A DNA stretch of 64,000 nucleotides, from the NCBI GenBank assembly GCA_964527995.1, contig CAZGRP010000022.1, positions 1 to 64,000 on the forward strand, read 5' to 3'. The notes below the pieces were generated by a model. The model was not told the DNA's origin, ran no database searches, and saw nothing but the letters and a program-made list of their open reading frames with translations. Positions within the stretch are counted from its first letter, which is position 1, and every line of letters starts with the position of its first letter. Positions 1 through 8,646 of this stretch are shown in pieces. The translations under genes were made by a program, and so were the position numbers. This DNA is from CAZGRP01 sp964527995. GTDB taxonomy: Bacteria > Zhuqueibacterota > Zhuqueibacteria > Oceanimicrobiales > CAZGRP01.

Positions 1-2489
1 AACAGCGCTGCCAGGCTGATGGCCGCACCGATCTTGAAATCCGCCGGAGCGAAGTGAAAGACGACCTCATGTTCGCCTGCGGGCACGGCCACGGCGCGCA
101 ACACGTAGTTGGCCTGGTAGATCGGCACCGGCCGGCCGTCGACAGTGGCCCGCCAGCCGTGCGGGTAGTACGCCTCGCTCAGCACCAGCAGTTTCGGGCT
201 TTGGGCCGAGGTTTTCAGGCGATAGGTGTGGAGATCGTGTCCCTCAACACGAACCTCGCCCGGACCGGGTGCCGGCTCGAGATCCGGCTTTTGTGCCAGC
301 ACCACCTCGGCCGATGGATCGAATTTGCCCGAAAGTAAATAGCCGAACACGTCTGCTTTGTTCTGCAGCACCGTGTAGCGATCGACCAGGTAGGCCCGCG
401 GCAGGGCATTGCGGTTGCGATAGATCTGCAGCCGGAACGACTGGCCGGCGCTCTGGTAGCGGGTGGCGGCCACCGCTTCCAGGTTCGGATCCGGGATCGG
501 GTAGCGCGACACCACGTAGCGCACGTTCAGCATGTCGAGGGCGGCCCACATCGATCGCCGCTTGGGAGTATCGACCTCGTCGGCCGGCACCGGCACGACC
601 ACGCGCCGGCCTTCGCGGACCGCCTGCCGGTAGTAGAGACGCACGAAGTCGTTCGGCAATCCCTCCGCGTCGAGGAAATCCTGATAAACCCGGAGCTTGG
701 CGGGAGAGTAGCCGCCGATGCTGGCGATCTCTTGCGCCGCCCAGCGGTCGTCGCCGAACAGGTCGGCCACTGGGAACACCCGGAAGAGGTCTTTGTCTTG
801 TTTCAGAAAGCGAGTAGTCTCATCGTCGGCCAGGTAGCTCTTCAAAAACCCGGCATCGCGCGCCTTGTTGAGCTTGAAGTCGACAAACCAGAGATCGGCC
901 AGGACCAGCACAGAGAGCAACGCCGCCAGACCAGAAGCCGACAGCTTGCGATGAAAAAACGCCCAAACCGCCGCCAGACTGCCGCCCAGGAAGAGGCTGA
1001 CCAGCCACATGTCCTTCAACAGCATGCGGACGCGTTCCTGGTCGAGCTGAGTCTGGATCTGCGGCGCATAGCGGTCCGGGTAGATGCCGGCCATCAGGTC
1101 GCCGAAGCCCTGGCGGGCCATCGTCGCCAGCAAAGTGAGCACCGCAAAACTCCCGACAACTATAGCCACGCCGCGGAAGATACGCCGGCCGCGTTCGCCC
1201 AGCGGCTCCTCCCGCGATGCCAAATCGAGCAGCGCCTGCAGGCCCAGGCCGGCGAGCAGAGCCACCGAAAACTGCACGACAATCAGAATCATCACTGGCA
1301 CGCGGAACTTGTTGAAAAACGGCAGGTAGTCGTAGAGCAGCCGATAGAAGAACGCCAGGTGCCGCCCGAAAGAGACCAGCAGCGACAAGCCGATCACCCC
1401 GAGGAAAAAGCCCACCGGCGGCCGCCGGCGCTGGAACACCGCAAACACCGCCAGCCCCAGAACGACGATGCCCATGTAGTTGGGGTAGTCGGTAAATGGC
1501 ATCGCCCCCCAGTAGGTCTGCCCGCCGAACCCGAAGAACGACGGCAGCAGAAAGGTGAGCATCTCCTTCGGGTGAAACGACCATTGGGTGGCGTACTGGA
1601 ACCCGGCGCCGGTATCCCCGCCGGCAGCGCCAGCGCCGCCACGAATCGAAAACGGCGTGTAGTGGTAGACCGGCAGATAGAGCACGGCCGCCAGCGCCGC
1701 TCCGAGGATGAGGGCACCGGCGAACCAGGCGGTGGCGCGGCCGAGTTCGGCAGCGTCTTTCTCCTGCCGCCACTGCCGCACCATGTAGTAGAGAAAGTAG
1801 AGGCCGATGACCATCCAGGTGTAGTAGACGATCTGCACGTGGCCGCGCTGCAACTGCAAGCCGATCGCCAGGGCCGCGACCAGGAAATGCAGGAGGGAGC
1901 GGCGTTCGAGCAGTCGCATCACGGCCCAGACGACAACGGGCAGATAGGCCGCCGTCATCATCTGGCTGCCGTGGCCGAAGGCCTCCATGGTGATCAGGTA
2001 GGGAGTGAACATGAAGGCCAGGCCGCCCAGGAGTCCGCCCCAGAAGCCCACCCGCAGCGACCGCAGCAGCAAGAACATGCCGATGCCGGCGAGCGGATAG
2101 TGCAGCACATGCGCCAGAAGATTGCCGTCGGGCAGGAGGGAACTCAGCGGTTCGAGGACCCAGTACGGCATGTAGACCAGGGGATTGTACATCAGGCTGC
2201 CGAAGGAGGGCATCCCCGAAAAGATATAGGGCTGCCACAGGGGATAGATGCCGTGCTCCCACAGAGCCTTCCGTAGAGGGCGGGTCAATGCCGCCGGCGC
2301 CAGCATATCGGGTGTGAGAAATGTTTTGCCGAGAAAGACGACATCGCTGAAAAAGATCAGCGCCAGCAAGGCGAACACCGCCGTGGCGGTCCACCCGGGG
2401 TGCTGCCCCAGGGCGAGTTGCAGTCTCGAAGGCTCCGGGGCCGGCGCCGGTTTGCTGCGCTTTGTCTTTGGCTTGCGCTTTTTGCTCAT
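1..2489 (-). CDS. YfhO-family multi-spanning membrane protein, 3' end outside window
   Basis: About 829 codons are visible, starting at the ATG at 2489; the C-terminus runs off the left edge. The N-terminus is a basic, Pro-rich cytoplasmic tail followed by a first membrane helix (about residues 30-48). A loop with LTPDMLAP and WQPYIFSGMPSFGS and a long series of hydrophobic segments follow, then a soluble beta-rich C-terminal part containing YYPHGWRATVDG. This arrangement matches the YfhO/GT-C-like family, which in Gram-positives helps glycosylate lipoteichoic acid; here the substrate is unknown. A flippase and glycosyltransferases nearby fit a surface-glycan role. The family assignment is by recognition of motifs, not by alignment. 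Confidence 0.8.
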   Translation of the reverse strand, partial: MSKKRKPKTKRSKPAPAPEPSRLQLALGQHPGWTATAVFALLALIFFSDVVFLGKTFLTPDMLAPAALTRPLRKALWEHGIYPLWQPYIFSGMPSFGSLMYNPLVYMPYWVLEPLSSLLPDGNLLAHVLHYPLAGIGMFLLLRSLRVGFWGGLLGGLAFMFTPYLITMEAFGHGSQMMTAAYLPVVVWAVMRLLERRSLLHFLVAALAIGLQLQRGHVQIVYYTWMVIGLYFLYYMVRQWRQEKDAAELGRATAWFAGALILGAALAAVLYLPVYHYTPFSIRGGAGAAGGDTGAGFQYATQWSFHPKEMLTFLLPSFFGFGGQTYWGAMPFTDYPNYMGIVVLGLAVFAVFQRRRPPVGFFLGVIGLSLLVSFGRHLAFFYRLLYDYLPFFNKFRVPVMILIVVQFSVALLAGLGLQALLDLASREEPLGERGRRIFRGVAIVVGSFAVLTLLATMARQGFGDLMAGIYPDRYAPQIQTQLDQERVRMLLKDMWLVSLFLGGSLAAVWAFFHRKLSASGLAALLSVLVLADLWFVDFKLNKARDAGFLKSYLADDETTRFLKQDKDLFRVFPVADLFGDDRWAAQEIASIGGYSPAKLRVYQDFLDAEGLPNDFVRLYYRQAVREGRRVVVPVPADEVDTPKRRSMWAALDMLNVRYVVSRYPIPDPNLEAVAATRYQSAGQSFRLQIYRNRNALPRAYLVDRYTVLQNKADVFGYLLSGKFDPSAEVVLAQKPDLEPAPGPGEVRVEGHDLHTYRLKTSAQSPKLLVLSEAYYPHGWRATVDGRPVPIYQANYVLRAVAVPAGEHEVVFHFAPADFKIGAAISLAAL

Positions 2490-2535
2490 GCAGGGTGGCC
2501 TTTCATTATTCCTGGGCACGAAGCAATTCGTATCG

Positions 2536-2564
2536 AAACTACACACTGAAAAGGTAGAAGTCAA
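2536..2564 (-). promoter_or_regulatory. Sigma-70-type promoter for the YfhO-like gene
   Basis: On the minus strand TTGACT (2559-2564) is separated by exactly 17 bp from TAGTTT (2536-2541), about 45 bp upstream of the ATG at 2489. The -10 box is only a partial match. Confidence 0.5.
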
Positions 2565-2832
2565 GTGAGATGTGGGGGAAGATGAAACCGCCGGAACCGG
2601 CCTCGGTCCCTGCCTCCCGATGACGGAAGCTGCTATTGTGGACGCAGGTTGACACTGAACCGAGAGAAATTATTGTCCCTCGGCAAGCAAATTCTATTTT
2701 CTTTGGGAGAATCAGATTTGTATATTAGACCGTCAAAACAGAATACCAAAACACAGGGACCTGGGAATCCCTGCGCAAAGGCTCTCGGCCTTGGGCTTCT
2801 TGACACATTTTCGAGATCGCTGTGGAGGGATC

Positions 2833-3269
2833 ATGAGGGCTCGATCCGCCACCACCGTTTTGAGTCTCGTTGCCCTTCGAGGCATTCCTTACGGTCAGAC
2901 AACTGAACGCCCCCTTTCGTACAGGGCGCAGGCGCGGCAGATGGGCTACTCCCCAGCGGCTGCCGGAACCACTGGCTTTGCACTTGAGTTTGACGGCATC
3001 GACGACATCGTAACCGTCGAAGATGCCGACAACTCCCTGGACCTGAATGATTTCACGGTTGGGGCGTGGGTATACCGATTCGGTGGACGGGGGACCGAAG
3101 TCATCGTATCCAAACCGTTAAACGGCGAATACCCACGAGTGAATGGCAACTACGGACTCAACATTCGAAACGGCAAGGCCGAGGTCATTTTGCAGGGATG
3201 CAGGCAAGAGAGCCGGGCGACGATTCGAAGACTTTCACCTCGATACGAAAAATGGTCCTCGTGAAATGA
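2833..3269 (+). pseudogene. Truncated, frameshifted LamG/concanavalin-like secreted protein
   Basis: An ATG at 2833 sits 5 nt after a good Shine-Dalgarno sequence (GGAGG). The product begins with a poor signal-like segment and then the start of a LamG jelly-roll domain (ALEFDGIDDIVTVEDADNSL, then LNDFTVGAWVYRF). After about 120 residues the frame is lost near 3190. The continuing LamG-like text (FAGMQAREPGDDSKTFTS) lies in another frame, which stops at 3269. Normal LamG domains need 150-200 residues and usually sit in much larger secreted proteins, so this is a remnant. The start of the next gene at 3266 falls in its debris. The 2490-2832 spacer holds the YfhO promoter and a possible plus-strand promoter (TTGACA near 2650), nothing else recognised. 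Confidence 0.65.
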
Positions 3270-4066
3270 TGCTTGGGCGCAACGAGATCTGGAGAGAGGC
3301 GGTCATTCTCGTGGCCGGAATCGGCGATCGTTTGAAGCCACTGACCCACGACCAGCCGAAACCGTTGACCGAGGTAAGCGGAGTGGCGATCCTTGAAAAC
3401 GCCCTGGCAAACCTGGCCCGGTTCGGCGTAGAGCGGGTGCATCTGGTCACCGGGCACCTGCACGAAAGGCTGGTAGAATTTGCGCGCGGCCGCTCCTTCG
3501 GCATGCAAATCGCTGAAATCTACAGCCCTGAGTACGCCCAGACCAACAACATGTACTCGCTCTGGTTGGCGCGCCATGTCCTCGAGCGTGGCTGCCTGGT
3601 ACTCGAGGGCGATGTGTTTTTCGAAGCCGCTGTCCTGGGCCGACTGCGTCAGGTGGAAACCGACCGCAGCTACTGGCTGGCCGACCGTTTCACCGAAAGC
3701 AGCGACGGCTGCATGCTGACGGTCGACCAGGGTGGCGTCATCCGCCGACTGGAAATCGTCGGCTCGGAGAAACCGGACAGCCTGGAAGGAAGGTACAAAT
3801 CAATCGGAATCCTGGCGCTCACTGCCGATACCGGTGCCAAGGTGGGACGATGGCTGAAGGCCGATATCGACCGCGGACGGACCCAGGTCTACTACGACCT
3901 TGTGCTTGCCGATCATCTCGACGAAGCCCACATTCACGTTCTTGACGTCCATGGCCTGAGGTGGTGCGAAATCGACGACGGAGCGGACCTGGCGCGGGCT
4001 GAGATTCTGTTTGATGAACACAAGCCTCCGCAAGAGGCCAAATCGACCAGGCTTAAATCGCCATGA
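3266..4066 (+). CDS. LicC-like nucleotidyltransferase (phospho-alcohol or sugar-phosphate activating)
   Basis: 266 aa. The N-terminus has the nucleotidyltransferase signature AVILVAGIGDRLKPLT followed by QPKPLTEV, the NTP-binding loop and catalytic Lys region of the sugar-nucleotidyltransferase fold. The segment TNNMYSLWLARHVL followed by LVLEGDVFFE resembles choline-phosphate and aminoethylphosphonate cytidylyltransferases (LicC/PntC type) more than hexose-1-P enzymes. Two ATGs in tandem (3266 and 3269) are the possible starts; no strong ribosome site is visible. It overlaps the next gene by ATGA. I infer that it makes the CDP-activated alcohol used by the CDP-alcohol phosphotransferase two genes downstream. 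The actual substrate cannot be read from the sequence. Confidence 0.75.
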   Translation: MMLGRNEIWREAVILVAGIGDRLKPLTHDQPKPLTEVSGVAILENALANLARFGVERVHLVTGHLHERLVEFARGRSFGMQIAEIYSPEYAQTNNMYSLWLARHVLERGCLVLEGDVFFEAAVLGRLRQVETDRSYWLADRFTESSDGCMLTVDQGGVIRRLEIVGSEKPDSLEGRYKSIGILALTADTGAKVGRWLKADIDRGRTQVYYDLVLADHLDEAHIHVLDVHGLRWCEIDDGADLARAEILFDEHKPPQEAKSTRLKSP

Positions 4067-5283
4067 AATACCTTATCATTGTCGGTGACGGGATGGGAGA
4101 TCTCCCCGTCAAGGAACTCGACCATCAGACCCCTCTGGAGGCAGCCCGCACTCCGCACCTCGACGAGATTGTGCGGCGAGGCAGATTGGGCTTGATGCAA
4201 ACCATCTTTCCCAACCTACCCGCTGGCAGCATCGTGGCCAACATGGGGATCCTCGGGTTCGATCCCTATGAGTACTACCCGCACGGGCGAGCCTCCTTCG
4301 AGGCACTGGCGCAGGGGATTGTCCTTCAGCCTGGTGATCTGGCGTTTCGCTGCAATCTCATCTCGCTCGACGGCGATCGCATCAAGGACTTCACCGCAGG
4401 GATGATCAGCGATGGTGACGCCTTGAGCATGCTTACGCATCTGAAGCTTACCAAAGACAGCTTTGAGATCGAAGTCTACCCTGGCATGAGCTACCGGAAC
4501 CTGTTGATCATCCGGGCCGCCGGCATCGAAGCCGATGAAATCGTCTGCTTCGAACCGCATATGAACATCGGCCAGGAGATCCACGACATCCTTCCGCACG
4601 GGCGCACCCAGCAGGCGCGGAAATTCATCCCTGTCCTCCGCAAGATCCAACTCGACTCTATCGACCAGTTCCGGGAACTGAACCGCCGCTTTCACACCAA
4701 AGCCGACATGATCTGGCTTTGGAGCCCGTCGGCGCCGCCCAACATGCCCGACATGCTGGAGACCTACGGCGTCACCGGGGGCATTGTCTGCGGCATGGAC
4801 TTTCTCAAGGGGATCGGGCTGGCGGCGGGCCTGCGGACCGAGCATATCGCCGGCGCGAACGCCTACATCGACACCAACTACGCCGGAAAGCTGGCAACCG
4901 CAAAGCGGTTCCTGCAATTGGACGACTTGGTCTACGTACACATCAACGCCCCGGATGAAGAAGGACACCAGCGAGATCCCGCCGGCAAGGTGCGCTCCAT
5001 CGAGCTCATCGACCAGGAGATCATCGGCCCCCTGTACGAGCTGTGCGAACAAGACTTTCCGGGCGACTATCGCATGATGATCTTGCCCGATCACTATACC
5101 TTGCTCTGCGACGGCACGCATACGGCCCACCTGGTTCCGGTGGCGCTGTTCGGCGCCGGCATTGAGCCAGACAAGTCGACCCGTCTCACCGAGCGACAGG
5201 CCAGCGTCGGCAAGGTGCCCCATCTCGGGCGCAGCTACCGCTACATGCAAGAATTCCTGCACCGGGAGAGCATTGGCTCATGA
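4063..5283 (+). CDS. ApgM-type cofactor-independent phosphoglycerate mutase homologue
   Basis: 406 aa, the usual length of archaeal-type phosphoglycerate mutases of the alkaline-phosphatase superfamily. Visible motifs are GDGMGDLP near the N-terminus, the nucleophile-region AGSIVANMGILGFDPYEYY, DEEGHQRD, PDHYT and THTAHLVP. The residue after the motif Ser is Ile where ApgM enzymes typically have Asp; the metal-ligand motifs all look intact. It could isomerise 3- and 2-phosphoglycerate. Its position between a cytidylyltransferase-like gene and a methyltransferase (ATGA overlaps on both sides) instead suggests a phosphomutase or phosphatase step supplying the cassette's phospho-alcohol. That reassignment is inference. 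Confidence 0.8.
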   Translation: MKYLIIVGDGMGDLPVKELDHQTPLEAARTPHLDEIVRRGRLGLMQTIFPNLPAGSIVANMGILGFDPYEYYPHGRASFEALAQGIVLQPGDLAFRCNLISLDGDRIKDFTAGMISDGDALSMLTHLKLTKDSFEIEVYPGMSYRNLLIIRAAGIEADEIVCFEPHMNIGQEIHDILPHGRTQQARKFIPVLRKIQLDSIDQFRELNRRFHTKADMIWLWSPSAPPNMPDMLETYGVTGGIVCGMDFLKGIGLAAGLRTEHIAGANAYIDTNYAGKLATAKRFLQLDDLVYVHINAPDEEGHQRDPAGKVRSIELIDQEIIGPLYELCEQDFPGDYRMMILPDHYTLLCDGTHTAHLVPVALFGAGIEPDKSTRLTERQASVGKVPHLGRSYRYMQEFLHRESIGS

Positions 5284-6086
5284 ACCGAGCAGGTCGCTCC
5301 TTCTGGGAAAAGCACGCCAGCGAATACCGCACCGCCTTCGAGAAGCTCGACGAACTCGCTTCCTACCTGCACCGGACAGAGCGCCGCCATCTGTTCAACG
5401 TCGTCAGCGTCACTCCCGAGATGGAAGTGCTGGACCTGGGTTGCGGCACGGGACGCTGGGCCTTCGAGTTCGCCCGCAAGTGCCGGCGCGTGGTGGCTGC
5501 CGACTTTTCGGCCGGGATGATCGCCAGAGCCCGCGAGGAGGCCGCAGCAAGGGGGATCGTCAATATCGATTTTCAAGTCGCCGCCATCCAGGAGTTCCGC
5601 TCCTCGGAACGGTTCGACCTCATCGTCCTCTCAGGGGTACTCGTCTACTTTCAGGACGAAGAACTGCCCCAGATCCTGGAAAACGTCCGCCGACACCTGA
5701 GACCGCATGGACGGGTGTTCTCCCGCGAGACCGTCGCCATCCACCAGCGCCAGGAGATCGTCAATCAGTTTCACAGCAAGATCGAGGACACTTACTCCGC
5801 CATCTATCGCCTGCCGGAAGAGTACCGCGAGGTTTTTGCCAGAGGTGGCTTCCGGCAACTCTACGCGGATGATTTTGCCCCGACGAATTTCCCGATGATC
5901 TTTTATCGCCGCCTTGTGCCACGCCGGTTCCATACCCATTGGCTGCCTCGCAAGCTGCTGCAGCTCGGCCTTGCCGTTCAATACGCCCTCGATCCCTTTC
6001 TCCTCCGGCACAAGTGGACTTATCGGCCCATCATGCACCGTTTCTGGAAAATCAAGTCGATGCTCTTTATCTATGGAATCGATTGA
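5280..6086 (+). CDS. SAM-dependent class I methyltransferase
   Basis: 268 aa. Motif I VLDLGCGTGRWAFEFA and the following acidic residue (VVAADFSAGMI) form the SAM-binding site of a Rossmann methyltransferase. FDLIVLSGVLVYF is the post-II/motif-IV region. The C-terminal 100 residues are basic and hydrophobic (PRRFHTHWLPRKLLQLGLAV), suggesting membrane contact. The start ATG overlaps the ApgM-like stop by 4 nt, and the 3' end overlaps the next gene by 14 nt, so the four genes are co-translated. It probably methylates the small alcohol or the glycan intermediate made by this cassette; the acceptor is unknown. Confidence 0.8.
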   Translation: MNRAGRSFWEKHASEYRTAFEKLDELASYLHRTERRHLFNVVSVTPEMEVLDLGCGTGRWAFEFARKCRRVVAADFSAGMIARAREEAAARGIVNIDFQVAAIQEFRSSERFDLIVLSGVLVYFQDEELPQILENVRRHLRPHGRVFSRETVAIHQRQEIVNQFHSKIEDTYSAIYRLPEEYREVFARGGFRQLYADDFAPTNFPMIFYRRLVPRRFHTHWLPRKLLQLGLAVQYALDPFLLRHKWTYRPIMHRFWKIKSMLFIYGID

Positions 6087-6903
6087 AGAGTTGCGCCGAA
6101 AGGTGGCCAAATCTACGGTCGCCCACTACGCCCCGCGACACGACGTCGTCGTCCGCCGCATCTCTATCTACCTGACCTGGCTGCTGCTGCATACGCCGAT
6201 CTCCGCCAACGGCGTGACCATTCTGCAGACCATCGTCGGTGCTATCGGCGGTCTTCTGCTGATTCCACCGGCCTACGGCTGGAACCTCCTGGGTATCTTT
6301 CTGCTGCAGTTGGGCTACATCCTGGACTGCTCCGACGGCGAGGTCGCACGCTATCGTGGGCAGTCGAGTGTGAGCGGCGTCTTTCTCGATCTGGTCGGCC
6401 ACCAGATCGTCGTCCCCTTGATGTACTTCGGGCTGGCGCTGGGTGAGTTCCAGCGCACCGGTAGGATGGAACTATTGCTGTTGGGCTTCGCGACGGCGAT
6501 CTTCTCCATGCGATTCGACATCTGCGCCATGTTCCAGGTGGTCAACACGCTCTTCCTGAAGGCTGAAAACCCAAGCTACAGCTTCGAGGAACTACGCCAT
6601 AAAGGACGCCCGAGGACAAGCGAATTGGCCACCACCAAGCCCTCGCTCCTGCGCGTACTCTTCCGCTACCCGGAATCCATGAACCTGATTACGATTTTTC
6701 TGATCGCGGACTGGTTGCTGCCGCGATTCCTCCCCGGCGGACTTTCTTTCATCGATCTCTTCCTGATTGCGTTCGGAACACTGGTGCCGATCGCCCGACT
6801 CTATTCGGTCTACCGCATCTTCAGGGATGGTGAGGTGGACAGGCGGTATGTGGAGATCGTCGACACCGTACATCGCATGGACGAGCGGAAGACGGCTCGG
6901 TAG
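6073..6903 (+). CDS. CDP-alcohol phosphatidyltransferase family membrane enzyme with altered catalytic motif
   Basis: 276 aa from the ATG at 6073, inside the methyltransferase gene. It has several membrane helices and a CDP-alcohol phosphotransferase signature at residues 85-110: D85-x2-D88-G-x2-A92-R93, G102, D106. The fourth acidic position, expected at 110, is His (LDLVGHQ). The family transfers a phospho-alcohol from CDP-alcohol to a lipid or sugar acceptor at the membrane, using the motif Asp residues to bind metal and, at the last position, as proposed base. The adjacent cytidylyltransferase-like gene fits as donor maker. The His substitution means either a divergent mechanism or reduced activity. 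Between this stop and the convergent flippase end at 7005 I see no clear terminator. Confidence 0.85.
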   Translation: MESIEELRRKVAKSTVAHYAPRHDVVVRRISIYLTWLLLHTPISANGVTILQTIVGAIGGLLLIPPAYGWNLLGIFLLQLGYILDCSDGEVARYRGQSSVSGVFLDLVGHQIVVPLMYFGLALGEFQRTGRMELLLLGFATAIFSMRFDICAMFQVVNTLFLKAENPSYSFEELRHKGRPRTSELATTKPSLLRVLFRYPESMNLITIFLIADWLLPRFLPGGLSFIDLFLIAFGTLVPIARLYSVYRIFRDGEVDRRYVEIVDTVHRMDERKTAR

Positions 6904-7004
6904 ATGCCTCCTCTCCCCCAGTCGGCCGGTCCCGCCGCTCACCTCAGCATGATTGACCGAGCGAACCGCAGGGTCTCCTTATCCCAACGCAGCCGCCTCC
7001 CGCT

Positions 7005-8480
7005 TCATCCCCGCACCTGCCGGCGCAGCAACACGATCGCCACTCCGGCGTACGCCACCGCAAAAAGACCCACCTGCAGGGTCATGGAGGCGAGCACGCC
7101 GGCCGGCCGAACTTGCAGGAGGCCAAGAACGAGAAATGCAGCGAGAACGTAGGGCGTGACTTGTCGCAGCATGAACCAGACGGAGTCGAGCAGGCCGTAC
7201 CCCAGGTAGCGGCGCACGGCGAAGCCGATAAGGCCGAAGCCATAGACGATGTAGGTGACCCCTGTGGCCAGGGCGATGCCCTCGATTCCGAGGCCAAGTA
7301 CCAACGCCACCGCGTTGAGAGCGACACCGAGAACCACCGCCATCGACAGCGCCACAAGATACTGCACCTGGCGGTTGATGGTCAGCAGCAGATTGGCCGA
7401 GGAACCTACCAGGCTCAGGAAGTAGAACCCGGCAAACAGAATGCGCGCCGCTGGAATCCCCGGGGCGAATTTCGGCAGCAGCAGGGTGATGATCGGCAGG
7501 CCGAGGAAGGCCAGTCCGAGAACGCCGGCCATGACATAGGCCGTCACCAGTGTCGGCACGCGCACGAACCCGGACAGGCTCTTCGGGTCGCCGGTGGCGC
7601 CGTAGCGCTCGCCAAATTTCGGGTACATCACCTGGTTGATGGTGACGGGCAGGTAGCCGATGGCCGTGATCGCCAGCGGGCCGAGGGCGTAGTAGCCGAG
7701 TGCCTGCCGGCCGAGGAACTTGATGATCATGACCCGGTCGATGGTGGTAAGCAGATTGTAGCTCAGACCTGTGAGCATGATGGGAAAGCCGATGCGGATC
7801 AGGTTACCGATTAGAAGCATGTCGAGCTGCAACTGCGACACGATGCGGCGTTCGGCTACGAAGCAGATGACGACCACAGCGCCGCCACTGATCAGGAAGC
7901 CGTAGAAGATGCCGTCGAAGCCGAGACGGAGGACCAGACCCACCGACGCCAGCAGCTCGAGGATGGCGGCGATCACCAGCACCTTGCTGAGGAAAGCAAA
8001 GTCGTCCTGGGCTCGGAGAAGGAATTGGTAGAACAGGAAGAGCTGCTGGACCACCAGCACGGCCGCCATCAATTTGAGCGCTCTCGCTTCCACCAGGGCG
8101 GGGTCGAGCGAGGCGCCGATGGCGAACAGGAGGGCACCGACCACCAGCGAAGCCAGGAGCGACACGGTCATGCTGACACGCGCCAGGCGCGGGATCTGGT
8201 CCAGGTCGCCGCGGCCGCGGCTGAGGGGAATCTCGCGCGCAATGGCGTGCAGCACGCCGAGGTGAACGTTGGCGCCGTAGACCAGAATCACCTGGAGGCC
8301 GTTCCAGAGGCCAAAAAGACCCGGGCCGAGGATGCGGGCAAAGAGGAAGTTCTTCAGGAATCGCGCCGCCTGGACCAGGACGTTGGCACTGGAGAGCTGG
8401 AATGCCTGGCGAACCAGAGCACGCTTCCAGAAGTCGAGATCGGCAACAGGAGGTTCAGGAGGTGAGATTGAACCGGGCAT
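7005..8480 (-). CDS. Wzx-type polysaccharide/oligosaccharide flippase
   Basis: 491 aa, about 12-14 hydrophobic helices, typical length for the MATE/MVF-type O-antigen flippases. The N-terminus (QLSSANVLVQAARFLKNFLF) is the amphipathic start typical of RfbX/Wzx proteins, with Arg/Lys residues in several helices. It would move undecaprenyl-PP-linked glycan from the cytoplasmic to the periplasmic face. It lies downstream of glycosyltransferase genes on the same strand and faces the phospho-alcohol cassette, supporting one surface-polymer locus. No good ribosome site precedes the ATG at 8480; translation may be coupled to the toxin remnant ending 25 nt upstream. Confidence 0.85.
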   Translation of the reverse strand: MPGSISPPEPPVADLDFWKRALVRQAFQLSSANVLVQAARFLKNFLFARILGPGLFGLWNGLQVILVYGANVHLGVLHAIAREIPLSRGRGDLDQIPRLARVSMTVSLLASLVVGALLFAIGASLDPALVEARALKLMAAVLVVQQLFLFYQFLLRAQDDFAFLSKVLVIAAILELLASVGLVLRLGFDGIFYGFLISGGAVVVICFVAERRIVSQLQLDMLLIGNLIRIGFPIMLTGLSYNLLTTIDRVMIIKFLGRQALGYYALGPLAITAIGYLPVTINQVMYPKFGERYGATGDPKSLSGFVRVPTLVTAYVMAGVLGLAFLGLPIITLLLPKFAPGIPAARILFAGFYFLSLVGSSANLLLTINRQVQYLVALSMAVVLGVALNAVALVLGLGIEGIALATGVTYIVYGFGLIGFAVRRYLGYGLLDSVWFMLRQVTPYVLAAFLVLGLLQVRPAGVLASMTLQVGLFAVAYAGVAIVLLRRQVRG

Positions 8481-8505
8481 TATGAAAGGGTCGATCCTGC
8501 GGTCT

Positions 8506-8646
8506 TTAACCTGCTGCTGCGTGCTTCATAGCACTATCCTCGGCGGCCTGCATCGCGTAGTCTCGCACGTGAACTGCATCATGTCCCGCCTGGCGCAAGC
8601 CCTCGGCTACCATGGGGGACAGGGCGTTGTCCACTAGGAATCTCAC
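8506..8646 (-). pseudogene. Decayed DUF5615 PIN-like toxin remnant
   Basis: A GTG at 8646 overlaps the DUF433 stop (GTGA) and opens a 46-codon frame. It reads VRFLVDNALSPMVAEGLRQA, then GHDAVHVRDYAMQAAEDS, then stops after KHAAAG. This is the N-terminal third of the DUF5615 (PIN-like) toxins that normally accompany DUF433 antitoxins. Those toxins are about 110-120 residues, and the second half with the remaining acidic residues is absent. The intact coupling to DUF433 shows that the pair was once complete. It is too short to be an active nuclease. Confidence 0.7.

Noticed and set aside
732..2394. Long open frames on both strands overlapping the YfhO-like gene (514 and 524 codons)
   Set aside because: Their translations are Arg/His/Gln-rich or Arg/Ala/Gly-rich without family motifs. 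The YfhO frame, which runs off the window, has membrane helices and recognisable motifs.
3266..6903. Phosphonate biosynthesis cluster
   Set aside because: No PEP mutase or phosphonopyruvate decarboxylase is present; the ApgM-like protein alone is not evidence for C-P chemistry.
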